This document shows, one piece after another, positions 43,236-54,971 of a stretch of 64,000 bases of DNA (position 1 is the stretch's first letter; each line of letters opens with the position of its first letter). Made by a program: the position numbers and the translations under genes. The notes under the pieces are model-generated. The model saw nothing but the letters and a program-made list of their open reading frames with translations, made no database searches and was not told the DNA's origin. The DNA is taken from contig CM043698.1 in NCBI GenBank assembly GCA_023935145.1, forward strand, positions 65,924,501-65,988,500, in the 5' to 3' direction. Source of the stretch: Bretschneidera sinensis. Taxonomy: Eukaryota > Streptophyta > Magnoliopsida > Brassicales > Akaniaceae.

Positions 43236-44514
43236 TGATAAGTGTTTAAATAGTCATATTTAAGCCCCTCAGTTTACACTTGTTAGATTCTCTACTATTC
43301 TATTTTAGTAGATTATACTTCATTTTTGTGTTTTGTGTGTTTTTCACAGGTTTTGGACAAAAAGATAACAAAATGGAGCTTGTAGAAGCAAAAAGTGAAG
43401 TTCTGCACTCCAGCAAGGTACACTCGAGCGCACCCCCCTTGAGATCGAGCACACAAGCATACGAGTGCACTTGAAGTAGGCTCGAGCACACATATGCGAT
43501 CGAGTGCATCCTGCATACGCTCGAGTGCAATTACTCCAGAGGTGGCAGAGCCAAAATTGGGAAGATGTCTTCCGACTCCAAAACAGAATTAGGGTTTTGT
43601 AACACCATGAAGACCCTATAAATAGCCCTGTAAAAACACATAACACACACCTTTGGTTCTAGACTCAAAGTAGAGAGCTTAGGAGAAGAATTGATGACTC
43701 ATCTCCCGAGTTTCTTCAGTTTTAGTTTTCTGTTTTTATGTTTAGCATGTTTACTTTACTTAGCATGTGTAACTAAACTCCTATAAGGCTTGATTGAAGC
43801 CCTAGTTATGCTTTACCACATATTTATTCATTAACTATCTTTGCTATAGCCTTGTTAGAGCATTTAACTTGATTACTACCTGTTTATATTTACATTCCTC
43901 ATATGTAAGTGCCTGATCAACGTATGCATGTGGTATGGATAGGTTAGTCGAATCAATTTGGATGATCGAGTCCTGGGTTCGACATTAGTAACAAGGGATA
44001 TCCACACTAGATTCTCGGGTTAATCAACATGGGAAACTGGGAGCAGACCAAGCCCTAGGTTCCGTGTGGTTGCCGATCTCCACAGCCCTCATGCTCTCTT
44101 AAGGAATAACTCAGTATACACCCATGCTGAATCCCTTAAAGAGAGAAAAGAGTTAGAGTATACACCATGCCTAACTCGTTGCATAGGAAGATCAATAGCC
44201 TAAGGTGTGGGCGAAGCCCTTAGGTTGGCAACCATTAGATATTCATGATAAGGTTAGAGCATTGAAACCTTAGTAAGTGGGAAAGTATAATTAATGGTGG
44301 ATATCATAGCCCTATGTTTCTCATTATTGTTATTCACTCACTATCAACTATTATTTCTCTTTTAACTTAAAGAAATTAGTTCTAGATAGAAATTCACCAA
44401 TCCCTGTGGAAATGATCTCGCACTTGCACACTATGCTACCACAGACCTTGTGCACTTTCAAGTAAAACTAGAACGATTATTTGCCTAATTATTTAAGTAA
44501 ATAAATTCTCAACA
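43236..44514 (+). repeat. 3' LTR of element D
   Basis: 1279 bases, tgataagtgtttaaat...attctcaaca, colinear with 28146-29424. TATA box at 43616-43624; palindrome cluster at 43418-43530. Confidence 0.95.
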
Positions 44515-44680
44515 GGTTGATCTAACTGTATTTAAACTGTATTTGAATGCTTAACAGGTTGGTTTTTATTAAAAAAAAAAAACAGAGGAGACCCTGACCA
44601 AATTTTTCTAAAAACCAATACTTAGTTTTTAAAACTGTTTTTTCTCTCCTTAGTTTTGTCATCATCAAAAAGGTGGAGAT
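44515..44680 (+). promoter_or_regulatory. Element A 3' internal end and polypurine tract
   Basis: After the D target duplication the A sequence resumes. The end reads ttttgtcatcatcaaaaaggtggagat (44654-44680), the SIRE-type sequence that precedes the 3' LTR, with the purine tract at about 44665-44680. No coding potential. Confidence 0.75.
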
Positions 44681-44999
44681 TTTTTACTTGTATTTGATTT
44701 TAATAATTACAAAACACTAATCTAATTGTACTAATAGTTTTATCTAAGTGTTTAAGCGGTAAAAGCATTCAGTACGGAAACAAGATGTAAGAACTCAATG
44801 CGATTCAGACACCAAAACAAGACATAAGATCTAGAATATGCATTAAGGTAATTGAAACAATTGTAAATCTTTTATGTTCAATTACATAGCTTGGTCTGGG
44901 CTTAATTTACAAAAGACTTTGACAAAACTAAAAGTACAAAAAGTCTCTAAGTCAAAAACTGTTTTTGAAAAGGAAAATTAGGTTGAAGGACAACCCAGT

Positions 45000-47152
45000 T
45001 GTAACGACCCATCCCGAGTAGGCCACCCCCGAAACGGTGTCATCACATTTTGAGAATCCTAGCACGACACATATATGCAACCATAAAAATAATACTAACA
45101 AAAAAAATTATCAAACCTAAACAGGGGAGGTATATAAATATGATATTAACTTACAAATAATTTACAACGTAAGATGCATGCATATTTACAAATATTTATT
45201 TCCTTTTCTCACTAGTCTGAGGATATTGACACATACGTGGCTTACAGAAATTGAATCCATCTGACTTTGACCCACCAAACCAATTGTCCTTTCTGCTACC
45301 TGAAATCATTGTACAATGAGGAATGAGCTTCACATGCTCAGTGAATTAAATTTACTAAAAGTATTCCAATTTCATAAATAGTCTTTTAATATTTAATCAT
45401 TTATTTATCACATAACTTGATGACAACTTTCTATTATCATTACACATGTCATAAGATTCATTCTCTATCAATCTCTTCTTCTCAATCATTGGTCCACCTT
45501 AAGACCATCAATTATCTCATAATTAACTCGTAATAAGGTTCATATTATAAAGTCCATCATTTAGATGGTTCTTATCATTCTCTACTTCTTTCTTACCATA
45601 ATTGTCTCTCTCTGTGAGACCAAATCATTTATAAACAATTTCATAATAACATACCCCACATCAGCATTTCAATAATGTAGCAATAATGAAAACAAATGCA
45701 AATGCATGAATGATTATGATAGGAACGTCTTCCCACCTGTTGACAGGTTGTTATTATCTTAGACCGGCTGCCTTCCCGGTTCTTTCATTCTCCTTTAGAC
45801 CGACTGCCTTCCCGGTTCTTTCATTTTCATCAGACCGACTGCTTTCTCGGTTCTTTCATTCTCATCAGACCGGCTGCCTTCCCGGTTCTTTCATTTTTTA
45901 TTAGACCGACTGCCTTCTCGGTTCTTTGATTTTTATTAGAGCGACTTCATTCCCGGTTCTTTCATTTTTATTAGACTGGCTACCTTTCCGGTTCTTTTCT
46001 TTTATTTAATGCATATGTATATGAACAATGATATAAAATAAACATATGAACAATAACATAAATTTCAAACAATTAAATTGACTATCCTGATCATTCTCAA
46101 ATTTATATAAAAATTGCCACTAAAACCCTCTCATCCCAAAATCACATCAAATCATCATTTAAAGTTTGTCAAGATCCACTAAATTTCATCTTATCAAAAT
46201 TCATATTAAAACCTCAAAATAACTCATCAACAATATCACTTATCGCTTTGATTATTAAATCAACTTATTATTCGTAAACATATTATTTCTCTCCTAATAA
46301 TTTTCTATATGTCCAAACTTCATATCATATTTATCAACCAAATCTTTATCTATCACCACAACATAAACTAATAATTTATTTTAATATTATCACTAAAATT
46401 TTTCATTTTTATTTAGACTACTTAAAGTAAATCCAACTCACCACGTAGCACTTAAAGCTACCCGTGGATCACCTTCTTGTCTTTCCCGTTCCTCCCAGAA
46501 ACTTCCTCCGGTTGTCGATCGTCAACACCTGATATCATATTTAAATTAAATTTATAATTTATTCTTCAATTCGTTAGAAACCACTCACTTTGAAAATTCT
46601 CACTTTGTATTCAGGGAAATTTCATAAATACTAAAAATTCCAAAAATAAACACTATAATATTACCTTCTGTTTTTCTGATAGTTATTCTGGATTCTCTAC
46701 AAAATTCTACCGTAATACCTTCAAAATTTTGCTTTTTCATACTTTCTTTGAACTCTCAAATGTTTTAAGAAAACAAATAATTTAAAGGAACAAAACGAAA
46801 TCTCTTGAGAAAATTTTACGCTTACATCTACTATATATATATAAGAAAGCTTGGGCTGCAAAAACTTCAGTAGCCCCTCTCCAAAGGTCTCCACGATTAG
46901 GAGACATGCAAGGCAATTTAATTGCCTTCTTAAATTTGGCAGTTACAACTGCTGCCCACTTATCTTGACTTTTGTTTTTTTTTTTACTTTTTTTTTCTAT
47001 ATATATATATAATGACATTCACGTCCCATATTTTTTTTCAAAAGAATTATTTTATTCAATACTTAGTCCTTTGCGGAAATATATTATTTTAATTTTATGC
47101 CATACTTATTAAATTACTTCTTTACCCTTATTTTACGAATACGGGTATTACA
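45000..47152 (-). repeat. 3' LTR of element E
   Basis: 2153 bases, tgtaacgaccca...gtattaca. Contains seven copies of a ~35-bp repeat at 45760-46005 and a short (TA)n at 46997-47012 flanked by T-runs. No gene; ORFs at 45710-45904 and 46782-47018 are repeat translations. Confidence 0.93.
45760..46005 (+). repeat. Seven-copy ~35-bp tandem repeat in the E 3' LTR
   Basis: Unit agaccggctgccttcccggt followed by tctttcattttcatt-type sequence, degenerate, seven copies. The other LTR has seven copies at 57959-58200, so the array predates the insertion of E. Confidence 0.92.
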
Positions 47153-47168
47153 ATTCTACCCTCCTTAC
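47153..47168 (-). promoter_or_regulatory. Polypurine tract of element E
   Basis: Minus strand gtaaggagggtagaat, next to the 3' LTR. Confidence 0.8.
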
Positions 47169-47189
47169 AAAAATTGTCCCCGAAATTTT

Positions 47190-47579
47190 CTTACCTAAAA
47201 ATCAAGAAAAGAGTTGGGGGTAATCCTTCCTCAGTCTTGCTTCATGTTCCCACGTGACTTCTTCAACATCTTTATTTCGCCATAATACTTGAATCAAATG
47301 AATAACTTTATTGCGTAAAACTTGATCCTTTCTGTCTAATATTATGACTGGTACTAGCATAAAAGTCAAATCTTTCTAAATTTCTATCGCCTGATTCGAG
47401 ATATTATTGGACTCATCGTGCAAGTACTTCCTCAGTAGAGACACATGAAAAACATCATGCAATTGCTTTAATTCTGGAGGCAAATCCAAACGATATGCTA
47501 CGGGCCCAATTCTTTCAATCACCTCATAGGGCCCTATAAATCTCGGGCTCAACTTTCCCTTCTTTTGAAATCTTAATAC
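47190..47579 (-). pseudogene. pol: Element E integrase C-terminus (GPY/F module) and chromodomain
   Basis: Minus-strand translation reads [30 protein letters not shown], the GPY/F module that ends chromovirus integrases, then [13 protein letters not shown], and finally a chromodomain-like end VLWRNKDVEEVTWEHE followed by LRKDYPQLF. Chromodomains steer integration toward particular chromatin. A stop lies at the junction with the RNase H frame and another near 47390. The integrase zinc finger and DDE core are absent. Confidence 0.82.
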
Positions 47580-47960
47580 TCATCTATCATTGACACTCAA
47601 TTGCATCCTTATTCTTCTTAATTCTATCATCAAGCTAGTATTATAATGAATTATACAGTCATAATCACAAATCAATTCCATCCACCTCCTCTGCCTCAGA
47701 TTCAACTCCTTATGCGTTGGTAAATGCGTCAAGCTTTTATGATCAGTAAAAATTTCACACTTGGCTCCATATAAATGGTGTCTCCAAATCTTTAAAGCGA
47801 AAACTATAGCAGCCAATTCTAAATCATGGGTCAGGTAATTTCTCTCATGATTCTTTAGTTGCCTATATGCATAAGCTATAACTCTTCCATGTTGCATCAA
47901 CACACATCCCAACCCCTGATGTGACGCATCACTATAAACCATAAATCCTTTTTTTTCCAA
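47580..47960 (-). pseudogene. pol: Element E RNase H
   Basis: 126 residues with the full Ty3 RNase H set: [14 protein letters not shown] (first Asp), [12 protein letters not shown] (Glu), [11 protein letters not shown] (Asp). After YDCIIHYN the frame jumps to [14 protein letters not shown], a piece of the post-RNase H linker, and stops; the integrase core has been deleted between here and 47579. The degrading domain itself looks intact apart from its isolation. Confidence 0.88.
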
Positions 47961-48780
47961 AGGGAAGCACTAATACTAAGGCAGTAGTCAGTTTTTCTTT
48001 CAACAGCTGGAACCTTCTCTCACATTCCTCTGACCACCTAAACTTCACATCCTTCTTGATCAATTTAGTCAAAGGTCCAGCAATCATAGAAAAATTCTGG
48101 ATAAATCTTCTATAATAACCAGCCAACCCTAAAAAGCTTCTAATTTCAATTACACTCGTGGGTCTTTCCCAATTCAACATTGCTTCGACTTTTTGTGGGT
48201 CAACTGTTATCCCCTCTACCGACACAACATGCCCCAAGAAAGATATCTCGTTCAACCAAAATTCACATTTAGAGAACTTCGCATATAATTTCTCTTTCCT
48301 CAAAATTTCCAACACTATTTCCAAATGCCACATATGCTCATCTTTATTCTTGGAATATACCAAAATATCATCAATAAACACAATTATAAATCTGTCTAAC
48401 AATGGTTTAAACACCTGATTCATAAGGTCCATAAATGTTGCAAGAGCATTGGTCAACCCAAAACGCATCACTAAGAACTCATAATGGCCATATCGTGTCC
48501 TAAAAGCAGTTTTAGACACGTCCCCCTCCTTTATTCTCAATTGATGATAACCCGACCTCAGGTCTATCTTAGAAAACACTCTAGCTCCCTCTAACTGTTC
48601 GAATAAATCATCTATCTTGGGCAAAGGATATTTATTTTTGATGTGATCTTATTTAACTGTCTATAATCAACACACAACCTCAATGTCCCATCCTTCTTCT
48701 TGACAAATAACACAAGGGCTCCCCAGGGTGACATACTAGGTCAGATAAACTGTTTATCCAGCAACTCCTGAAGCTAAACT
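47932..48780 (-). pseudogene. pol: Element E reverse transcriptase
   Basis: 230-residue open frame (48624-47932): [30 protein letters not shown], active site [10 protein letters not shown] at about residue 84, [33 protein letters not shown]. Pro is replaced in [18 protein letters not shown] (usually VMPFGLTNAPA), and in both cases Pro is lost. The start of RT ([27 protein letters not shown]) lies in broken frames up to 48780. Confidence 0.9.
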
Positions 48781-49424
48781 TTCAACTCTCTCAATTCAGC
48801 TGGTGCCATTCTGTAGGGTGCTATAGATATGGGTGTTGATCCTAGAATCACTTCAATAGAAAATTCAATCTCCCTATCGGGAGGCAACCCAGTTAACTCT
48901 TCAGGGAATACATCAGAAAAATCTTTTACTACCAAAATATCTTCTAACTTCCTACCCTCCTTACTAGAATCCACCACATATGCTAAATACTTCTTACAAC
49001 CCTTTCTCAACCATTTACTAGCAATTAAGGCAGAAATCAGACAATTAGCAAGTATCTTACGTTCTCCCTGAAAATTAAACTCCTCCTATCCGGGTATCCT
49101 GAACACCATATTTTCCCTAAAACAATCTACCCAAGCATGATATGCAGATAACCAATTCATCCCCAGAATTACATCAAAATCTGTCATATCTAAAGGCAAT
49201 AAATCAACCTCAAATTCTCTATCAGCAATATTAATCACACAACCTCGATAGATTGTTCTAATAATAACCGTATCTCCAGTAGGAACCTTAACAATAATTG
49301 CATGCATCAAAGGACTAGCACTAGCATCAATAGATTTCATATAACTACTAGATGCAAAAGAATAGGTTGCACCAGGATCAATCAATAATCTAGCAGTCCT
49401 ACCAAGGATAGATATCATACCCAT
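48774..49424 (-). pseudogene. pol: Element E protease and protease-RT linker
   Basis: The frame 49424-49086 reads ARLLIDPGATYSFASSSY, where the usual DSGAT(H/N)SF active site has become DPGAT, then FEVDLLPLDMTDFDVILGMNWLS, the chromovirus protease end. The frame 49010-48774 carries FSDVFPEELTGLPPDREIEFSIEV, the linker to RT. A stop after FRIPG separates them. Ser to Pro at the active site would kill the enzyme. Confidence 0.87.
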
Positions 49425-49451
49425 AACAACATCAGGAGTGGCTTGTGCATC

Positions 49452-50897
49452 CTACTGGGTTAATGCATAGACTCTACCATCTTCGGACTGAATCTGACTG
49501 CCACGTCCTCGCTCTGCTACAGATCCACGACCTCTACCCCGCACACTCCCTGATCCACCGCCTCTCTCCATCGGTTTTCTCCCGACACTTCCAATGCTTA
49601 CTTCAGTAGATTTCCTCGTTGGACAATCTACAGCAACATATCCTCCCTCACCACATACAAAGCATATTTGTGTAGGGCAGTTCTGAGATAAATGCCCCAT
49701 CTGATTACATTTAAAGCAAACCCTTGACTTCTGATCATACATCAGATTTTCACTTCCCTTTAGTGGCATACTTATTCCTCTACCATAACTCCCAATTCCC
49801 ATAGCCTGTCTCCCAAATCGAGGGGTCCCACTGGTATTACTCTGAGCTATAGAAGCAACAGATCCTGTTTGCCTCTACCTCTGCCCTACAGTTCCTTATG
49901 ACAAGGAATGCCGCCTCTGGGGTGGTCTACTGCCATGTACACCCATACTACTACCACCTCTAGGTCCCTCAAATTTATACCTCTTCAGCCAATCCCTCCT
50001 ACCTTTAAAATCCAGCAAATCCTTCTCAATTTGTAATGCTTTATCCACCAGTACAGCATAATTTCCTATGCCTATGTAAGAGAGTTTAGATCGAATTTCG
50101 TAGTGTAACCCATCTAAAAATCTCTTACATTTTCTCTCCTCCGTATTCACTAACTCAGGTAAAACTCTTGACAAAGCTATAAATCTACTATCATACTCCG
50201 CCACATATAAGGTATTCTACCTTAAGTGAATAAAATCTCTCTCTTGCTGGGTGCGAAATGTATCTGTAAAGTATTTCACAAAGAACTCATCCTTAAACTT
50301 ACTCCAAGTCAAAGGTTGTTCCACCTGTGTACTCACCCTAGGCATAATGTCTTCCCACCATTGTGAAGCCTCACCTTCTAGCATAAATGAAGCAAAAGCA
50401 ACCTTTTGTCTATCTGTCACTGGTAAGACTTCAAAATATTTCTCCATATGTTTAATCCATTGCTCAGCTTCCACAGGGTTTACAGATCTTCTAAAAGATT
50501 GAGGTTTAAACTTAAGAAATTTCATAAAATAATCCCCTTGCATATCACGTACAAACACCTCTTCTCCCTTATATACCTCTCGTCTCACCACATCATGTTC
50601 TACTCCACCTCTTTCCTCTAATCTCCTCTGCAGATTATTAGCCCTTTCTTTAGCTGCATTCATTCTTTCTATAGCACGATTTAGAGCTTCTCTAAATTCC
50701 TCTTTCCTAACCTCAGATTCTCTCCTGGCTCTACTAATGCCAACTGCATTATCAACATGTTCCTTCACAGGAACCACAAACTCCACTTCTTCCTCTACTT
50801 CAGCTCTTCTAAAAATTGGGGGTCTACCTCATCCCCTCTGATTCAGAACTCTACCTCTAGCTCTAACACAATCACGTGTCATTCTCAGACTCTGCAT
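49452..50897 (-). pseudogene. gag: Element E gag
   Basis: ATG at 50897 gives MQSLRMTRDCVRARGR, with the frame continuing, after a stop, from 50786. The Retrotrans_gag core is WIKHMEKYFEVLPVTDRQKVAFASFMLEGEASQWWEDI, then WSKFKDEFFVKYF, and LFIALSRVLPELVNTEERKCKRFLDGL-type sequence (50204-49896). Two zinc knuckles at 49452-49802 read CFKCNQMGHLSQNC, and CFVCGEGGYVAVDC, the latter with Tyr at the His position. Stops near 50215 and 49890 break it. Confidence 0.88.
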
Positions 50898-50960
50898 TTA
50901 AAATATAGTTTATTTAGATCTTTCACATTTTAAATTCTCCTGCAATCTACAGAATCCTAA

Positions 50961-50980
50961 AACCTAATGCTCTGATAACA
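50961..50980 (-). promoter_or_regulatory. Primer-binding site of element E
   Basis: Minus strand tgttatcagagcattaggtt, an initiator-Met type site with mismatches, four bases from the LTR end at 50985. Confidence 0.75.
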
Positions 50981-51339
50981 AAATTGTAACGACCTATCCC
51001 GGGTTAGCCACCCTCGAAACAGTGTCATCAAATTTTGAAAGTCCCAGCACGACACATATATGCAACCATAAAAATAATACTAACAAAATTTTTTTTATCA
51101 AACCTCAACAGGGGAGGTATATAAATATGATATTAACTTACAAATAATTTACAACGTAAGATGCATGCATATTTACAAATATTTATTTCCTTTTCTCACT
51201 AGTCTGAGGATATTGACATATACGTGGCTTATAGAAATTGAATCCATCTGACTTTTGACCCACCAGCCTAATTGTTCTTTCTACTACCTGAAATCATTGT
51301 ACAATGAGGAATGAGCTTAACAAGCTCAGTGAATTAAAT

Positions 51340-52406
51340 TGTTGGTATTTGTCTAAGGTTTGCATAGGTCCAACCATGGTTCAAAGATGGTTAAAATCTA
51401 AACCAAGGTTGGAGGATTAAAGTTCAGCAAGTTAAAAGACTGCACACATGTGTGTGCATCAATTTGGTGTAAGGGAAGGCCATGCGCACTAGTGTGTGCA
51501 CTTCTGCACATAAGCTGAGAAAGTGTGCGCACAGCAAGAAGTGTGCCAAGTCTGGGTCAGCACCACATCACTCAGAACCAGCACCGCACCCTCCAAAATG
51601 GTGTGCTCTAGGATAGCACCAGTGCCTAGGCACCCAGAAACCAGCGCCACGCTCTCCAGCGTGTTGCATATCAGGTGCACACCAGCGCCTGGGCACCCAG
51701 CAGCCAGCACCGCGCTGCCCAGAAACTTCACAAGCTCACTCTACCCCAACTCCAAAGCATGCCCTGTTGAGCACCAAGGCGCCAGGCACACCAAGGCACA
51801 CATGGGCAGAATGACTTAGGACTCTCCAAAGTATGTGTGCACAATACCAAAATGCGCAACACCACTTGGAGGATGTTGAAGGGCTAAGATTAAAAGAAGA
51901 TCATAATCAAAGGGTGGAGATTGATTCACAAGAATGTCCAAGAAGTGAATGGCTATAAAAGGGGTTCCTTAGCCTCATTCTTCACATATAGAACAAGAGA
52001 AAGTTATGATATTGTGAGATCAATTGTAAACACATTGAGAGAATCGTGTAAAAGTGACAAACACAAGAGGGACTCTTTGTAGTGAGGCTGGTTGTAAAGA
52101 AGAGAGAGTAGCATAAAGAGAGAGCATTGTAATCTTCTTCCTTCTCTTCTTGGTGTCTTCAAGAACTTGGTTTCTTAAAGGGGATTGTTGTAACTTGTAA
52201 GAACCATTTGAGATAGTGCAGAGAGTTCAGAGAAACTCACAGGGACATAGGCACATTGCCGAGCCTCGATAACAAATTGCTTGTCTTCTTTCTATCTTTG
52301 ATTTTCTGTTCTTATGTTTGATTGCTAAAATTATTTCTCAAGTCATTCTAGACTTGGGTGTTTGGAAGATCACCACCTGGGTATTTTGTCAAGGTGATTT
52401 CCAACA
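51340..52406 (+). repeat. 5' LTR of element C3
   Basis: 1067 bases, tgttggtatttgtc...gatttccaaca. TATA box ctataaaa at 51953-51960. The stretch 51450-51800 carries GTGCGCAC and CAGCGCC-type motifs. The ORFs at 51489-51819 are accidental. Confidence 0.94.
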
Positions 52407-52420
52407 GTGGTATCAGAGTT
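52407..52420 (+). promoter_or_regulatory. Primer-binding site of element C3
   Basis: gtggtatcagagtt directly after the 5' LTR, Met-tRNA type. The leader 52421-52667 repeats degenerate tatcagagtt strings and has no gene. Confidence 0.85.
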
Positions 52421-52667
52421 TTGGATAGTAGTATCAGAGTTGCACAGCTAGGTATCGGAGCAAGAACAAGAAGGTGACGGAGCTAAGACTCCAAGAATCA
52501 AATATCAACTTCTTGGGTGATTCAAGAACGGTGTAAAGATCAAGATATAATCGTGTTCTTGAAGGTTGATTCAAGAATGGTGTTAAGATCTATCTTTGAT
52601 CTGTGTTCTTAAGGTTGAAGAAAGCATTTGTGGGTAGTGCATAAATCTGGGATCTTGTCCGCAAAAG

Positions 52668-53363
52668 ATGGCTTCAAATTTCTGTGTAGAGAAGTTTGAT
52701 GGAAATGGAGACTTTACCCTTTGGAAGCGAAAGATCAAGGCTGTTCTAATGCAACAGAAAGTGGACTTGGCTATTGGAGAAGATAATGCTTTTCCAGCAA
52801 GTGTCACGGAGGACCAGCGGACTGAGATGAAGAAGATGGCTTACAACACCATTTTCTTGCACTTGTCGGATAATGTCACAAGGGAGTGCGGAGACTCGGA
52901 AGATCCAGCTACAATATGGAAGAAATTAGATGAGTTGTTTCTTGCCAAGACTCTCTCGGATAAGAGGTATCTTCATAAATGAATCTTTGCTTTTAAATTT
53001 GATCCTAAGAAAGAGTTAGAAAAAAATCTTGGTGCCAAGATAAGGAGTGCATTAAGTGGGAAAGAGCTGTTCTTTAAAAGAAGGCCATCAACTCGGTATG
53101 GCAGCAATCATGGCTACTACCAAGACAGAGGTAGAGGAGAGAGCCATGGGAGAGTGCACAGTAGCATGCATGACTACTACCGAGATAGAGGTAGAGGGCA
53201 GAGCCATGGGAGATCTCACTCCAAGACAAGACATGAAGGAGGAAGGAGATGCTTCTACTGTAACAAAGAGGGCCATTTCAAGAAAGATTACAAGAAGGGG
53301 ATGTGGGATGAGAGGAGAAGCCACACTAATAATGGAGAGGCTTCAGTTACCAAGGGAGAGTAG
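52668..53363 (+). pseudogene. gag: C3 gag with internal deletion and duplication
   Basis: Begins MASNFCVEKFDGNGDFTLW like C1. After residue 104 there is a stop (TGA at 52980-52982), and about 100 residues of the Gag domain are missing relative to C1. The Arg-Gly-rich part is duplicated: YYRDRGRGQSHGRSHSK is preceded by a similar YYQDRGRGESHGRVHS (53110-53225). The zinc knuckle CFYCNKEGHFKKDY has Tyr at the last Cys. A TAG stop at 53361-53363 falls before the protease. Confidence 0.86.
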
Positions 53364-53948
53364 CAAGATGATGTTCTTGTTGTGTGCTCAAATGTGAGCA
53401 GGAGGCAAGGCAGTGGAAAGTGGATTCTTGATTCCGGGTGCACCTACCTTATGTGCCCTCACAAAGAATGGTTTAAGAATTTCAAGGAGATTAATGATGG
53501 AAGAGTCTTCTTGGGGAATGACAATTCTTGCCAAGTGAGAGGGATTGGTGACATTCAATCGAAAATGTTTGATGGAATCACAAGGCTGCTACGAAATGTA
53601 AGATATCTTCCAGATTTGAAAAGGAACTTGATCTCATTGGGGCAGCTGGATTCCATGGGGTATACATGCAAAGTAGAGGAAGGAAAGCTCAAGGTGGCCA
53701 AGGGATCTTTGGTAGTGATTAAGGCAGCAAGAAACAATGGACTCTATGAGATGATCGGAGAGACAGAAATCAATGATCAAGCAGCAAGCTTGATGGCTGA
53801 GATGGACAAGACAGCCCTTTGGCACACTCACTTGGGTCATATGAGCGAAAACGGTCTACAAGTGCTTAGCAAGGAAGGTTTACTTGGTGGTGACAAAGTA
53901 GAAAAACTGGATTTCTGTGAGAGTTGCATTCTTGGGAAGCAACACTAG
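53364..53948 (+). pseudogene. pol: C3 protease and GAG-pre-integrase domain
   Basis: 188-residue frame from 53382. The protease site is WILDSGCTYLMCPHKEWF at about residues 13-30, with Leu where C1 and C2 have His. The HHCC domain follows: LWHTHLGHMSENGL ... CESCILGKQH. A stop at 53946-53948 separates it from the core. Confidence 0.88.
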
Positions 53949-54971
53949 GTCAGCTTCAACACCGGAGTGCACAAGTCCAAAGGGATTCTTGATTACATTC
54001 ATTCCGACCTTTGGGGACCAGCAAGAACACCAACACAGGGAGGCAACTTTTACTTTCTATCTTTAATTGATAATTATTCAGGAAGAGTGTGGGTTTATTT
54101 GCTTAGGAATAAATCTGATTCCTTGAATAAATTTGTTGTGTGGAAGAAGTTGCTGGAAACTCAAACGGGTAGGATAGTTAAGGCTTTACGAACCGATAAT
54201 GGCTTAGAATTTTGCAATAATTATTTTGATAAATTATGTGAATTAAATGGCATTCTAAGGCATAGAACGGTTGTAAAAACACCCCAGCAAAATGGAGTTG
54301 CTGAAAGAATGAATAGAACCTTTATGGAAAAAGTTAGGTGCATGTTAATAGGATCCAGGTTACCAAAATATTTTTGGGGAGAAGCTGTGGCTACAGCTGC
54401 ATACTTGATAAATAGATCATCCTTTAGAGCTTTAGAGCTCAAGACTCCCATGGAGATGTGGAGTGAAAAACCCCCTGAATTAAACAACCTAAGAACTTTT
54501 GGGTGTGCAACATATGCACATCAAAATGAGGATAAACTTAACCCTAGATCTAGAAAATGTGTATTTCTAGGATATTGTGATGGGGTTAAGGGATATAGGT
54601 TGTGGTCCTTAGAAAAGAAGGGCATGAAACTGATTATAAGTAAGGATGTTATTTTTAATGAATTATTATTTCCCTACTTGGAGAAAACTAACCCTGCAGG
54701 GGCTAGTGAGCAAACCAAATCGAAAGTTGTGGAGCATCGCATCAAGGAGAACTCGGTTCAGGTAGATCAGAGGAGACAAGAGGGTTCAGACCAGGTAGAG
54801 CCCTTGGATGAAGGCCAAGCTCAAGAAACTCAAGAAGATGCTGAACAAGAAGAGGTTGATGCAGTAAATGACTACCAGCTCACAAGAGACCGGGGAAAGA
54901 GAGTGGTTAGACCACCTTTGAGATATGGGTTTGCAAATGCTACAGATGCAGCAGCTCCTTGGAGAGAATGA
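53949..54971 (+). pseudogene. pol: C3 integrase core and C-terminus
   Basis: 334-residue open frame, the longest intact integrase in the window. The catalytic triad is in place: YIHSDLWGP (Asp), ALRTDNGLEF (Asp) and PQQNGVAERMNR (Glu). RKCVFLGYCDGVKGYRLWS is the C-terminal signature, and an acidic linker (DEGQAQETQEDAEQEE) leads to RPPLRYGFANA. It starts internally at MHKSKGILD; the upstream stop is a single base change. Confidence 0.9.

Larger units (their letters stand above)
28146..44514 (+). mobile_element. Element D: non-autonomous Ty3/gypsy gag-pro element, nested in A
   Basis: Same family as B in the opposite orientation. LTRs are both exactly 1279 bases (28146-29424, 43236-44514), with TSD ggtta (28141-28145) against ggttg (44515-44519). 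Order: LTR, Asp-tRNA primer site, gag, protease, palindrome-rich spacer, auxiliary ORF, non-coding tail, polypurine tract, LTR. Element F interrupts gag at 30645. No RT, RNase H or integrase. Confidence 0.93.

Noticed and set aside
44515..44999. Possible host gene fragment between D and E
   Set aside because: It is continuous with element A: polypurine tract, then LTR start, resuming after E at 59393.
45760..46005. CRISPR-like regular array of ~35-bp units
   Set aside because: Units run head to tail without unique spacers, occur in a plant LTR, and are repeated in the partner LTR at 57959-58200. It is an LTR minisatellite.
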